Source: Candidatus Flemingiibacterium merdigallinarum (GTDB lineage Bacteria; Bacillota; Clostridia; Oscillospirales; CAG-272). Taken from it: 64,000 bases of DNA. The first letter of the stretch is position 1, and each line of letters begins with the position of its first letter. The stretch spans positions 1-64,000 of the forward strand of contig CAJFKR010000004.1 of assembly GCA_904386005.1 (NCBI GenBank), given 5' to 3'. This document shows, one piece after another, positions 40,811-50,627 of this stretch. The notes beneath the pieces were generated by a model. It was given only the letters and a program-made list of their open reading frames with translations. It did no database searches and was not told where the DNA came from. The translations under genes and the position numbers were made by a program.

Positions 40811-40911
40811 GCTAAGTCTGAAAATAAATTTTCAGACACGAGTTTTGTGACTTCGCGGTCTTCAACCGCGATTTGCTTCGCAAACCGTCACAAAACATCG
40901 ACATAGAAAGG
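40811..40911 (+). repeat. Dispersed structured intergenic element, copy 2 (upstream of the kinase-like gene)
   Basis: Hairpin GTCTGAAAAT/ATTTTCAGAC, P1 GTTTTGTGAC/GTCACAAAAC, P2 CGCGGT-CTTCA-ACCGCG, P3 TTTGC-TTC-GCAAA, tail ACATCGACATAGAAAGG. Confidence 0.88.
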
Positions 40912-40980
40912 TCCATATACGCAATAGTGTTTCGGCTGTATACGATACAAAACCACGATATACGCGATTGGAGACGGACA

Positions 40981-41541
40981 ATGTATACAATAGGAGTCGC
41001 GGGCGGCTCCTGCTCGGGCAAGACTACACTGACCGGCGCGCTCGAGCGCCGCTTCAAGGACGGCGGGCTGAATACAAGTGTCATACACATGGACTCCTTT
41101 TTCAAGAATCCGCCGCCGAGGACTGTCGCCCCATTTACGGGCGTCGAATACAAAGACTGCAACCACCCGAATTCGTTCAGGCTCGACGATTTCTACGCCG
41201 CGATAGACAACGCGAGGGCTTCGGCGACCGATATCGTCATAGTCGAGGGGCTGTTGGTGCTGTGGCTCGACGAGGCGCGGCAGAGGCTTGATTTGCGGAT
41301 ATTTGTCGACCTCGCGAGCGACGAGCGGCTCTACCGGCGCATCAAGCGCTTCATGCGCGACACAAACGAGACTATCGACGAAATCGCGTCGCGCTATCTC
41401 GATACGGTGCGCTTCAGGTACGACGAATTCATCGAGCCGTCGCGCTGGTACGCCGACCTTGTCATAAACGGCTCTGCCGACACGAATAGAAGCTCGGAGA
41501 TAGTATATCGCTATGTAAACGGTGAAATCCACGGCAAATAA
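40981..41541 (+). CDS. Uridine kinase-like P-loop nucleoside kinase
   Basis: IGVAGGSCSGKTTLTGALERRF (Walker A), HMDSFFKNPPPR, NHPNSFRLDDFYAAI, IVIVEGLLVLW; start ATG 40981 after GGAGACGG. Confidence 0.85.
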   Translation: MYTIGVAGGSCSGKTTLTGALERRFKDGGLNTSVIHMDSFFKNPPPRTVAPFTGVEYKDCNHPNSFRLDDFYAAIDNARASATDIVIVEGLLVLWLDEARQRLDLRIFVDLASDERLYRRIKRFMRDTNETIDEIASRYLDTVRFRYDEFIEPSRWYADLVINGSADTNRSSEIVYRYVNGEIHGK

Positions 41542-41585
41542 AATACGATGTATAGTTTTCAGCAATCTGAAAGGAATGAATATAT

Positions 41586-43997
41586 ATGAATTTATCGCTT
41601 GAATGGGCAAACGATTTCGTAGACCTTAATGGAATCGCACCCAAGGAATACTGCGACCGGCTGACCGCGACCGGCTCGAAGGTCGAGGGCTGGGAGACTC
41701 TCGGCGACGATATCGAGAACGTGGTCGTCGCGCGCGTTATATCGCTCGAACGCCACCCAGACTCCGACCACCTCTGGGTCTGCCAGGTCGACGTCGGCGA
41801 GGCGGAGCCGGTGCAGATTGTCACCGGCGCACAGAACCTGTACGCCGGAGCTGTCGTGCCAGCGGCAAAGGCACCGTCGCGTCTGCCGGGCGGCGTTAAT
41901 ATCAAGGCGGGCAAGCTGCGCGGAGTCGAGTCGAACGGAATGCTCTGCTCGATTGCCGAGCTGGGACTGACAACGCACGATATGCCCGGCGCGGCTGAGG
42001 ACGGAATCTTCATTCTGAGCGACTCGGCTATCGATACCGACAAGCTGACCTGCGGCATGGACATCCGCGACGCTCTACGTATGCGCGACACGGTCGTCGA
42101 GTTCGAGATAACATCGAACCGCCCCGACTGCCTGTCGGTCATCGGACTCGCGCGCGAGAGCGCGGTATCGTTCGACCGCGAGTTCAATCTGCCGACTCCG
42201 GTCGTCACATACACCAAAGACGGCGACGACATCTCGAACTACCTGTCGGTCGAGGTCACAGACTCGAAGCTCTGTCCGCGCTACACGGCGCGCGTCGTCA
42301 AGAACGTGAAGATCGCGCCGAGCCCATTGTGGCTGCGTATGCGGCTGCGCGCGTCGGGCGTGCGGCCGATAAACAACATCGTCGACATCACTAACTATGT
42401 AATGCTCGAATACGGACAGCCGATGCACGCGTTCGACTACTCCTGCCTTGACGGCAAGAAGATAATCGTCCGCACCGCCGCCGATGGCGAGAGCTTCAAG
42501 TCGCTGGACGACACCGACCATGTGCTCACATCGAAGAATCTCGTCATAGCCGATGAGAAAAAGGCGGTCGCGCTCGCCGGAGTCATGGGTGGAGCGAACA
42601 GCGAGATCAAGGACGACACCGCTACGGTCGTATTCGAGAGCGCGAACTTCCTCGGCAGCTCGGTTCGTGTGACCGCGAAGAGTCAGGGTATGCGCACCGA
42701 ATCGTCGAGCCGCTTTGAGAAAGGACTTGACCCCGAGAACACGCTGCCGGCGGTCGACCGTGCCTGCGAGCTGGTGACGCTGCTCGGCGCGGGCGAGGTC
42801 GTCGATGGTACCATCGATGTATACGGCGGACGCGAGGAGCCGTACAAGATGAAGCTCGAAGTAGATCGCATCAACTCGTTCCTCGGGCTTAATGTCAGTG
42901 CCGACTACATGAAGCGGGTGCTCGAACGACTCGAATTCAAGGTCGATGGCGACACGCTGACCGTTCCGTCCTTCCGCGCCGACTGCCGCTGCATGAACGA
43001 CATCGCCGAGGAGATACTGCGCATCTACGGCTACAACACGATTGAAGCCACGAATTTCGTCACGCCTATCGTCGCCGGCGGCCGCACGCCCGAGCAGAAG
43101 TTCGAGTTGAAGTGCGCCGACACGCTCTGCGCGATGGGGCTTTACGAGTGCGAGACCTTCTCGTTCATCAGCCCGCGTTACTATGACAAGATAAATATGC
43201 CTGCCGACGACCCCCGCCGCAATTCGATTGTGATATCGAATCCGCTCGGCGAGGACACGAGCGTAATGCGCACGACCGCGATACCGTCGATGCTCGAGGT
43301 GCTTGCGCGCAACAACAACTACCACGCCGACAAGACCGCGCTGTATGAAATGGCGCGCGTGTATATTCCGAGGGAGGACAAGACGCTGCTGCCCGACGAG
43401 CGTCGTCGCATTGTAATCGGCTTCTTCCGTGACGGCGACTTCTACACGCTGAAGGGTATGTGCGACGCGCTGCTCAAAGCCGCCGGAATCGACGACGCCG
43501 CGTATGTCGCCGAGTCGAACGACGCCGCGTTCCATCCCGGACGCTGCGCGAAGATCGTATTCGCTGACGGCGAGGTGCTGGGTGTGTTTGGCGAGATTCA
43601 CCCGTCGGTGCAGGAGAACTACGCGATCGACGCGCCGGTATACATCGCCGACCTCGACTTCGCGACTCTGTTCGCGCATTCGAAGCGAGACCGTATGTTC
43701 AGCCCGCTGCCGAAATTCCCGGCGGTCACTCGCGACTTCGCGTTCGTCTGCGACGACGAGCTCGAGGTCGGCAAGATCGAAGCGGTGATGAAGCTGGCAG
43801 GCGGCAAGACAGTCGAGTCGGTGAAGCTGTTCGACGTATATCGCGGCAAGCAGCTTGGCGAGGGCAAGAAGAGCGTGGCATACAGTGTCAGCCTGCGCGC
43901 CGCCGACCACACGCTGACCGACGAGGAGGCAGACAAGACCGCGAAGAAGATACTGACTCTGCTCGAGCGCGAGCTGGGCATTACTCTGCGCGCGTGA
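41586..43997 (+). CDS. pheT: Phenylalanyl-tRNA synthetase beta subunit
   Basis: EMAP/tRNA-binding domain, B3/B4 domain SNRPDCLSVIGLARE, FDX-ACB C-terminal domain KFPAVTRDFAFVCDDELEVG. Confidence 0.97.
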   Translation: MNLSLEWANDFVDLNGIAPKEYCDRLTATGSKVEGWETLGDDIENVVVARVISLERHPDSDHLWVCQVDVGEAEPVQIVTGAQNLYAGAVVPAAKAPSRLPGGVNIKAGKLRGVESNGMLCSIAELGLTTHDMPGAAEDGIFILSDSAIDTDKLTCGMDIRDALRMRDTVVEFEITSNRPDCLSVIGLARESAVSFDREFNLPTPVVTYTKDGDDISNYLSVEVTDSKLCPRYTARVVKNVKIAPSPLWLRMRLRASGVRPINNIVDITNYVMLEYGQPMHAFDYSCLDGKKIIVRTAADGESFKSLDDTDHVLTSKNLVIADEKKAVALAGVMGGANSEIKDDTATVVFESANFLGSSVRVTAKSQGMRTESSSRFEKGLDPENTLPAVDRACELVTLLGAGEVVDGTIDVYGGREEPYKMKLEVDRINSFLGLNVSADYMKRVLERLEFKVDGDTLTVPSFRADCRCMNDIAEEILRIYGYNTIEATNFVTPIVAGGRTPEQKFELKCADTLCAMGLYECETFSFISPRYYDKINMPADDPRRNSIVISNPLGEDTSVMRTTAIPSMLEVLARNNNYHADKTALYEMARVYIPREDKTLLPDERRRIVIGFFRDGDFYTLKGMCDALLKAAGIDDAAYVAESNDAAFHPGRCAKIVFADGEVLGVFGEIHPSVQENYAIDAPVYIADLDFATLFAHSKRDRMFSPLPKFPAVTRDFAFVCDDELEVGKIEAVMKLAGGKTVESVKLFDVYRGKQLGEGKKSVAYSVSLRAADHTLTDEEADKTAKKILTLLERELGITLRA

Positions 43998-44014
43998 CTA
44001 TCTGACTTTGTCAA

Positions 44015-44044
44015 AATAATATTTTTCAGAAATATTATTTTTTC
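44015..44044 (+). terminator. Terminator after pheT
   Basis: AATAATATTT-TTCAG-AAATATTATTTTTT. Confidence 0.75.
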
Positions 44045-44128
44045 ACTTGACATACCTGCGTTTTTATAGTATAATATTCTGGAGATAAAAAATCTCTTTT
44101 CCACTTGCGGAGGGAGGGATTGTAGTTA

Positions 44129-44305
44129 ATGGCAGAGGTCAGAGTAAAGGAGAACGAATCGCTCGACAGCGCTCTTCGCAGATTTAAGAGACAGTGCGCA
44201 AGATCCGGTGTGCTTTCGGAACTCCGTAAAAGAGAGCATTACGAAAAGCCGAGTGTAAAACGCAAGAAGAAATCTGAAGCGGCTAGAAAGCGCAAGTCTA
44301 AATAA
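44129..44305 (+). CDS. rpsU: 30S ribosomal protein S21
   Basis: Not in the ORF track (58 aa): [58 protein letters not shown]; preceded by GGAGGGAGGG. Confidence 0.96.
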   Translation: MAEVRVKENESLDSALRRFKRQCARSGVLSELRKREHYEKPSVKRKKKSEAARKRKSK

Positions 44306-44334
44306 TATTCCGCAAGATGTTTTATACTTCTGGA

Positions 44335-44372
44335 TTTAAGGGGGTGGCAGCAATGCCATCCCCTTAAATTTG
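44335..44372 (+). terminator. Terminator after rpsU
   Basis: TTTAAGGGGGTGGC-AGCAAT-GCCATCCCCTTAAATTT. Confidence 0.85.
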
Positions 44373-44395
44373 CGTATTTAAAATTGTTATTGTTC

Positions 44396-44424
44396 TTGAC
44401 ATTTTATAATAACAATGATATAAT
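44396..44424 (+). promoter_or_regulatory. Consensus sigma-A promoter
   Basis: TTGACA - 17 nt - TATAAT. Confidence 0.9.
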
Positions 44425-44458
44425 ATTTCTGTAAATTTAATTTCATGGAGATGTGAAT

Positions 44459-45910
44459 ATGAAAAGGTTATTTTCGATATTATTGCTTTTTCTGCTCATC
44501 ACACAAACGGCGTGCGGTGATAAATCGGATGATGTGCCGTCAGACGATACTGAAAAAGTGAGTGAAACAGTAACTGACGAGACTGAACCCGAGTATGTAT
44601 TCCCAAATTTAGACTGGGATGGAGATACGTTCACTGTGCTGAACGCCAACACGACGTGGGGCTTCTACCACTATATGGATTTTGAGGAGCAGACCGGCGA
44701 GAAGCTCGACGACGCGATATATGAACGCAACCGTTCGGTCGAGGAAATGTACAATCTGACGCTTGAAATTGTCGAGGACGATATAGACACGAACTACGAA
44801 AAATATCGCACCTCGATACTCGCGCAGGACGATGTGTACGACGTCGCTTACATACGCTGCGACCGGATATCGTCGTTCATGGAGGAGGGCTATTTATACA
44901 ATCTGCTCGACTACCCAGAGTTTCAGCTCGACGAGCCGTGGTGGGATCAGGTCATACGTGAAAAATCACTGATCGGCGACAAGACAAAGCTCTATTTTGC
45001 CGGCAACGATTTCTCGCTGATCGGCTTTGAGGGCACGCTCTGCTGCTATTTCAACGAGAATATGCTCTATGACCTCGGACTCGAGACGCCGTATGATCTG
45101 GTTCGCGACGGCGCATGGACAATTGACAAGCTCCACGAATACGCGACCGCGGGCGCGAATCTTAATGGCGACAGCAGCTTCGCATGGGACGAAAACGGCA
45201 GCGCGATATACGGTCTCGCGTCATACGAGGACTCGTTGAACGCGTTTATAACCGGCGGCGGCGAGAGCTATGTTTCGATTGACGAAAATGGTCAGCCGGT
45301 GCTGCTGAATAACGCCGAGAAGTTCTACGATATTATAGACAAGGCATACAGCATATACAACACCGAGGGTGAATTTATATTTATGAACGGCAGCGGCAAC
45401 AGCCACTACGAGATGATATTCAAGAACGGTCGCTCGCTGTTCACTATAGCCGAAATCAAGGCAAGCTCGAAGTACCGCGATATGGAGGACACATTCGGTA
45501 TAGTTCCGATTCCGAAATACGACGAGGAGCAGGAGCAGTATTACAGCCATCGCACACACATATGTTTAGTGATGAGCGTACCGGTCACAAATCAGCGACC
45601 GGAGGACACCGGAAAGATCATGGATACATTCTCGTATCTGTCCTATACCGACATCTTGCCGATATTCTACAATGAAAAGGTCGCTCAGAAAGGACTCCGC
45701 AACGAGGAATCGATTGAAATGCTCGGCATCATTGCCGAGACTCGCAGCTTTGACATCGGCGAGGCTTACGCGTGGACCGAGGAGCTGTCCGGCGCGGTCA
45801 ATACATCGGTCGTAAATCAGAAGAACAACAACGTCGCGTCGCTGGTCGAGTCCTATCGTTCGGCGATTGAGGAGAGCTTCAAAAAGACGCTCGAATTTAT
45901 GGAGGGTTGA
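44459..45910 (+). CDS. Extracellular solute-binding lipoprotein
   Basis: Lipobox-like TQTAC; GEKLDDAIYERNRSVEEMYNL motif. Confidence 0.85.
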   Translation: MKRLFSILLLFLLITQTACGDKSDDVPSDDTEKVSETVTDETEPEYVFPNLDWDGDTFTVLNANTTWGFYHYMDFEEQTGEKLDDAIYERNRSVEEMYNLTLEIVEDDIDTNYEKYRTSILAQDDVYDVAYIRCDRISSFMEEGYLYNLLDYPEFQLDEPWWDQVIREKSLIGDKTKLYFAGNDFSLIGFEGTLCCYFNENMLYDLGLETPYDLVRDGAWTIDKLHEYATAGANLNGDSSFAWDENGSAIYGLASYEDSLNAFITGGGESYVSIDENGQPVLLNNAEKFYDIIDKAYSIYNTEGEFIFMNGSGNSHYEMIFKNGRSLFTIAEIKASSKYRDMEDTFGIVPIPKYDEEQEQYYSHRTHICLVMSVPVTNQRPEDTGKIMDTFSYLSYTDILPIFYNEKVAQKGLRNEESIEMLGIIAETRSFDIGEAYAWTEELSGAVNTSVVNQKNNNVASLVESYRSAIEESFKKTLEFMEG

Positions 45911-46055
45911 TCGGACAAGACCGGTTAGTGAGATCAGCGGAAACCGCCGCTTCGGTCAAAGCTGTCACTACATCCAAACCCGCTTCGGTCAAAGCCGCCG
46001 CTTCTGATATAACGGCTACAGTCAAGCAATCGTTGATTTTATCAATAATCTGCGA

Positions 46056-46084
46056 TTGACTTGACTATTTTTTTATTGTATAAT
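46056..46084 (+). promoter_or_regulatory. Sigma-A-type promoter
   Basis: TTGACT - 17 nt - TATAAT. Confidence 0.8.
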
Positions 46085-46101
46085 AAAAGCGGGGCGGGGA
46101 T

Positions 46102-46995
46102 GTGATGATTAAATTACGAGGTGAATATCAAGTCGAGCGAAATGGCGAAACGCTTCATGTTACAAAAAGCGGCGAGGATTTCACGATCGGCAGCTATGTA
46201 AAAACGCCGTCGAAATTCAAGCGCCGGCTGCATTATCATGACTTCTATGAGCTTGAATTTGTTGTGGACGGCTGCGGCGCCAACATCATCAACGGTCTAC
46301 GGTTTGAATTGCGGCGTGGGTCCATGTTTCTCTGCCGTCCGACCGATATGCACAAATACGAAATTGGCGAGGGCGAGCGGCTCGAGGTTTACAGCGTCAG
46401 ATTCAGCGGCGCGATGCTGTCGGGTGAAATTGACCAAGCTCTCAATGAAAGCTCTGCTCTCTGCGGTAATTTCAATGCCGAATACCGTGAGCTGAAGCGA
46501 ATATTTGACAACGCGGTCAATGAATATCGGCATCCGGACCGCTATTCAAATTATATCTATAAAACAGCCGTGACACAGCTGGTGGTCAGACTGCTGCGCG
46601 TGAGACGCGATAATTCCGACGGTAAGTTTGTTTCGCGGCTCGCTGCCGAAGCGCAGCGATATATCAACACTCGGTTTGCGTCTCACATCACGCTGCGAGA
46701 TGTGGCCGCGAGTCTGGGTGTGTCGCCGAATCATCTCGGCAAGATATTCAGTGAGAGCATGAATATCAGCTTTTGTCAATACCTTAAACGTGTGCGGCTG
46801 CTGTACGCGATGAATCGTATCGTCAATACCGATGATACTATACAATGTATCGCGCTTGAATGTGGGTTTTCATCGGCGAGTGTGTTCGCGCGTGAATTCA
46901 AAAGCTATTATGGCAATCCGCCCACGTTCTACCGGGATGGCAGTCATAATGATATGGACAAGCGAAAATCAATACAAATAGATAATCAAAATTAA
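46102..46995 (+). CDS. AraC family transcriptional regulator
   Basis: N-terminal cupin-like segment, C-terminal HTH: ITLRDVAASLGVSPNHLGKIFSESMNISFCQYLKRVRLLYAMNRI...IALECGFSSASVFAREFKSYYGNPPTFYR. Confidence 0.93.
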   Translation: MMIKLRGEYQVERNGETLHVTKSGEDFTIGSYVKTPSKFKRRLHYHDFYELEFVVDGCGANIINGLRFELRRGSMFLCRPTDMHKYEIGEGERLEVYSVRFSGAMLSGEIDQALNESSALCGNFNAEYRELKRIFDNAVNEYRHPDRYSNYIYKTAVTQLVVRLLRVRRDNSDGKFVSRLAAEAQRYINTRFASHITLRDVAASLGVSPNHLGKIFSESMNISFCQYLKRVRLLYAMNRIVNTDDTIQCIALECGFSSASVFAREFKSYYGNPPTFYRDGSHNDMDKRKSIQIDNQN

Positions 46996-47006
46996 GGGGT
47001 GGTTTT

Positions 47007-48116
47007 ATGAACGGTCAGTGGACTAAGGAACAGGCATGGAGCTGGTATAACTCGAAGCCATGGATTCGCGGCTGCAACTTTATGTCGAGCGACTGCGCGA
47101 ACCGTATCGACGAATGGCAGGAGTTCGGCTTCGAGGATAAGTTTGCGACTACGGCTCGCGAGATTGAGCTTGCCGAGGCTATCGGCTACAACTCGGTGCG
47201 GGTTATACTCGAGTTTGAGGTTTGGGATAAGCAGCACGACGGATTCATGCAGCGGCTGGACCGCTACCTTACATTGTTTTGGCAGCATGGGATCAGCGCG
47301 ATGCTTGTGCTCGCGAACGACTGCTCCGTGCCGAAATCGCTCTGGCAGCCGGCAAAATTCGGCGAGCAGAAATATGATATCGGATATCACGGCGGTAAGA
47401 AGAACTCACCGCATAAGAAACACGGCGAATTGAGCTGGCACCTGCTGGATGATCCTGACATCGCGGCGAGATATTATGAATTTGTAAAAGAGATAATATC
47501 TGTTTATGCGCACGACGAACGTGTGATTGTATGGAACCTGTTCAACGAGCCGGGCAACAATCGCGGAAATCTGAGCCTTGGTCACATGGAGAAGTTTTTT
47601 GAGATAGCTTGGACGATAGCACCCGACCAGCCGCTCTGCGCTGATATATGGTCAGGATTGCGCGGTTCGAGAGCGACGACAGAGACCGAACAGCGCGCGC
47701 TTGAGCTGTCTGACGTGATCAGCTATCACAATTACGGCAGTTATGACTCGAATGTTATGCTGGTTGAACAGCTTAAAGCAATCGGTCGACCGGCGCTGAA
47801 TACCGAGTGGCTGAATCGGATACTGCACAACAATGTAAATGAGCTGTATCCGTTGTTCTACCTTGAAAAAATCGGTTGCTACAACTGGGGCTTTGTCGCG
47901 GGGAAGTATCAGACCTTTGAGCCGTGGGAGGGCTTGTGGCAGCAGGTCGAGTCGGGCGGCGGCAAGAATCTCGACCTTACGAAATGGCAGCACGACCTGT
48001 TCCGTCCGAGTCTGCGGCCATATGATCCGGCGGAAATTGATATAATCAAAACCTACAACCGGCGTGCCGATGAGAGGTTCAAGTCTGGGCTTGATAAGCG
48101 TCTGTTTGGCAAGTAG
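47007..48116 (+). CDS. Cellulase-family (GH5-like, clan GH-A) glycosyl hydrolase
   Basis: NSVRVILEFEVWDKQHDGFMQRLDRYL, VIVWNLFNEPGNN, ALNTEWLNRI (acid/base and nucleophile Glu contexts). Confidence 0.8.
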   Translation: MNGQWTKEQAWSWYNSKPWIRGCNFMSSDCANRIDEWQEFGFEDKFATTAREIELAEAIGYNSVRVILEFEVWDKQHDGFMQRLDRYLTLFWQHGISAMLVLANDCSVPKSLWQPAKFGEQKYDIGYHGGKKNSPHKKHGELSWHLLDDPDIAARYYEFVKEIISVYAHDERVIVWNLFNEPGNNRGNLSLGHMEKFFEIAWTIAPDQPLCADIWSGLRGSRATTETEQRALELSDVISYHNYGSYDSNVMLVEQLKAIGRPALNTEWLNRILHNNVNELYPLFYLEKIGCYNWGFVAGKYQTFEPWEGLWQQVESGGGKNLDLTKWQHDLFRPSLRPYDPAEIDIIKTYNRRADERFKSGLDKRLFGK

Positions 48117-48147
48117 CGGCAGTTTACATTAAATAATGGTTCATAAT

Positions 48148-48185
48148 GAAGAGATGATGTTTTTTAACCATCTCTTCATTTTTAT
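48148..48185 (+). terminator. Rho-independent terminator
   Basis: GAAGAGATG...CATCTCTTC-ATTTTT. Confidence 0.85.
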
Positions 48186-48295
48186 ATAAATTTTCGATTC
48201 AAAATCAAGCTAAAGGTTTACTTTTATATCGCGTGGTAGTATAATAAACTTGCCGTAGGCGTTAAAATAAAAAGATAAATTCTGTCAACTTTGCC

Positions 48296-48324
48296 TTGAC
48301 ACACCGACCGGTATTCGTTACAAT
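48296..48324 (+). promoter_or_regulatory. Sigma-A-type promoter
   Basis: TTGACA - 17 nt - TACAAT. Confidence 0.75.
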
Positions 48325-48394
48325 TATTGTGTATGCGGCATATCATGCCCGAATATCGAGCCTGCGCCAACGCGGGCTGAAAGGTTGTGTTAAA

Positions 48395-50518
48395 ATGAAA
48401 ATAAGCTACGATGAAACACGGAAATTGTTCCGCATGGTCTCGAGTGAGATGGAATACGCGTTTGCGGTGAATCAATATGGACGGCTGATTAACCTGTACT
48501 GGGGCGCACCCAACCGCTCGGAGAGCGACTATGATATATTGCTGTCGTATAATCCGGTAATAAAGCCCGGACCGCGCGGAGTTCAGCGCGCCGAATATCC
48601 GTCGCGCGACAGCTTCGACTTTGGCGAGCCTTGCCTGCGCGCCGCGTTCGACGATGGCGCGGAGACGCTGCGGCTGGTCTATTCGAGCCATGTAATCAGC
48701 GGTGGCGAGCTGCGCGTGACACTGCGCGACGAATACTACCCGCTCGAGGTCGAGTTGGTCTATACGACCTGGGGCGACCTGCCGCTTGTGGGCAGGCGCG
48801 CGGTCATAAAAAATACCGGCAGCGAGCCGGTGCGCCTCGATTCGGCTAAGAGCGCGGCATTCTGGCTGCCGTATGGCAGAAGGTGGCGGCTCACGCACTA
48901 CGCGGGCGACTGGGCGTCCGAATATCAAAAGCAGCAGCAGCTTTTGACGCAGTCGAGTCTGCGGCTCGAAACCTCGCAGCTGACCGACGCGGCGGCACAC
49001 CACACGCCCTTCTTCGCGCTCGACGCGGACGGCGGCTCGACCGAGGAGCTGGGCGAGGTCTATTTCGGTATGCTTCACTGGAGCGGAGATTTTCAAATGA
49101 CCTTCGAGACGCAGCACACGCAGCAGCTCGACTGCCTTGGTGTGACCGGCGGCGTCAGCGACTATATGTCGCGACCGGTGCTTTGCGGCGGTGAGAGCTT
49201 TGTGACGCCGTTGTTCACCTGCGGATTTTCGTCGCGCGGTTTCGGACATATGAGCGAAATTTTGTACGACTGGCAGTTCGACTATATTCTGCCGCGCGGG
49301 GACAAGACTGACAAGGGGCACGGCGAGCGCCCGATAATCTGCAACACGTGGTACCCGTATGAGTTCGACATCGACGAAAAGAAGCTGCTCGATTACATAC
49401 CCAAGGTAAAGCGGATCGGCGGCGAGCTGTTTGTCATCGACGACGGCTGGATGAGCGGCAGGACAAATGACCGCGCCGGTCTCGGCGACTGGGTCGCCGA
49501 CCCGAAACGCTTCCCGGGCGGGCTCGGCAAGATCGCCGACGCGGTGCATGACGCCGGACTCCTGTTCGGAATCTGGGTCGAGCCGGAGATGGTCAACCCC
49601 GACAGCGACCTGTACCGCGCGCACCCCGACTGGATTCTGTCCGAGCCGAACCGAAATCCGCTGACCATGCGCAGTCAGTACATACTGGATATGTCGCGCG
49701 AGGATATACGCGACTGGGCGATTGACTGGCTCGACGAGCTTATCGAGTCGGCGAAGCTCGACTATCTGAAATGGGACATGAACCGTCAGGCGAATGAGCT
49801 GGGACTGTACGCGCTCGAGCGCGCGGTCTCGGTCAAATATATGCGGTCGATCGAATATATCTGGCGGCACATAAACGAGAAATACCCCGACCTGCTGCTC
49901 GAAAACTGCGCGGGCGGCGGCGGGCGCGCCGACTTCGGTATGCTCGGCTTCGCCGACCGGATGAACCGCTCAGACAACGCCGACCCTATCGACGTCATGA
50001 CGATACACGAGAATTACTCGACCTTCTTCGTGCCGAAGCTCGCCGGCGGCGCGGGCAACGTCTCGCCGTCGCCGAACGGAATTAACGGTCGGGCAGTGCC
50101 GCTCGAGTTCCGTATCGCGAGCGGAATGACCGGCTCGATGAGCATCGGTATCGATCTGCTGACGGCTGACGACGCGACGCTCGAACGGCTGAAATCGGCG
50201 ATTGCCGAGTTCAAGCTGCACCGGCGCGCATTGCAGAACTCGTATGTATATCGAATCGCGTCGGTATACGACCATTCGTATCAGGTGCTCGAATATCTTG
50301 AGCGGGATAAAAATGAGTTCACGGTATTCGCGTTCGGGCACAACCTGCACCAATGGGACAAGCAGCTGCCGCGCTTCCGTATGCGCGGGCTCGACCCCGA
50401 CGCGGTATACGAATCGGACGGAGTGCGGATGTCGGGCGCGGCGCTTATGAATATCGGCATACAGCTTCGCTTGATGGGCGACTATACGAGCTCGGTCAGC
50501 TTCTGGCACAGGGTCTGA
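48395..50518 (+). CDS. Alpha-galactosidase, GH36
   Basis: NTWYPYEFDIDEKKLLDYI, FVIDDGWMSGRTND, LDYLKWDMNRQANELG, LLENCAGGGGRADFGML. Confidence 0.95.
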   Translation: MKISYDETRKLFRMVSSEMEYAFAVNQYGRLINLYWGAPNRSESDYDILLSYNPVIKPGPRGVQRAEYPSRDSFDFGEPCLRAAFDDGAETLRLVYSSHVISGGELRVTLRDEYYPLEVELVYTTWGDLPLVGRRAVIKNTGSEPVRLDSAKSAAFWLPYGRRWRLTHYAGDWASEYQKQQQLLTQSSLRLETSQLTDAAAHHTPFFALDADGGSTEELGEVYFGMLHWSGDFQMTFETQHTQQLDCLGVTGGVSDYMSRPVLCGGESFVTPLFTCGFSSRGFGHMSEILYDWQFDYILPRGDKTDKGHGERPIICNTWYPYEFDIDEKKLLDYIPKVKRIGGELFVIDDGWMSGRTNDRAGLGDWVADPKRFPGGLGKIADAVHDAGLLFGIWVEPEMVNPDSDLYRAHPDWILSEPNRNPLTMRSQYILDMSREDIRDWAIDWLDELIESAKLDYLKWDMNRQANELGLYALERAVSVKYMRSIEYIWRHINEKYPDLLLENCAGGGGRADFGMLGFADRMNRSDNADPIDVMTIHENYSTFFVPKLAGGAGNVSPSPNGINGRAVPLEFRIASGMTGSMSIGIDLLTADDATLERLKSAIAEFKLHRRALQNSYVYRIASVYDHSYQVLEYLERDKNEFTVFAFGHNLHQWDKQLPRFRMRGLDPDAVYESDGVRMSGAALMNIGIQLRLMGDYTSSVSFWHRV

Positions 50519-50627
50519 AAATGACAGTATGCCGCATAGTCGTGCCGCGGCGACCGATTTGTCCGATTCAGCGCGGTCAATCAATTAAAAACGAAGCACA
50601 GGCTTCAATAAATATATCTGACACAAG

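Noticed and set aside
42075-43910. 611-aa minus-strand ORF antisense to pheT
   Set aside because: Lies entirely opposite a clear pheT; low-complexity Arg/Val/Asp-rich translation typical of antisense reading in this codon-biased genome
48224-49870. 548-aa minus-strand ORF antisense to GH36
   Set aside because: Antisense shadow of a convincing alpha-galactosidase
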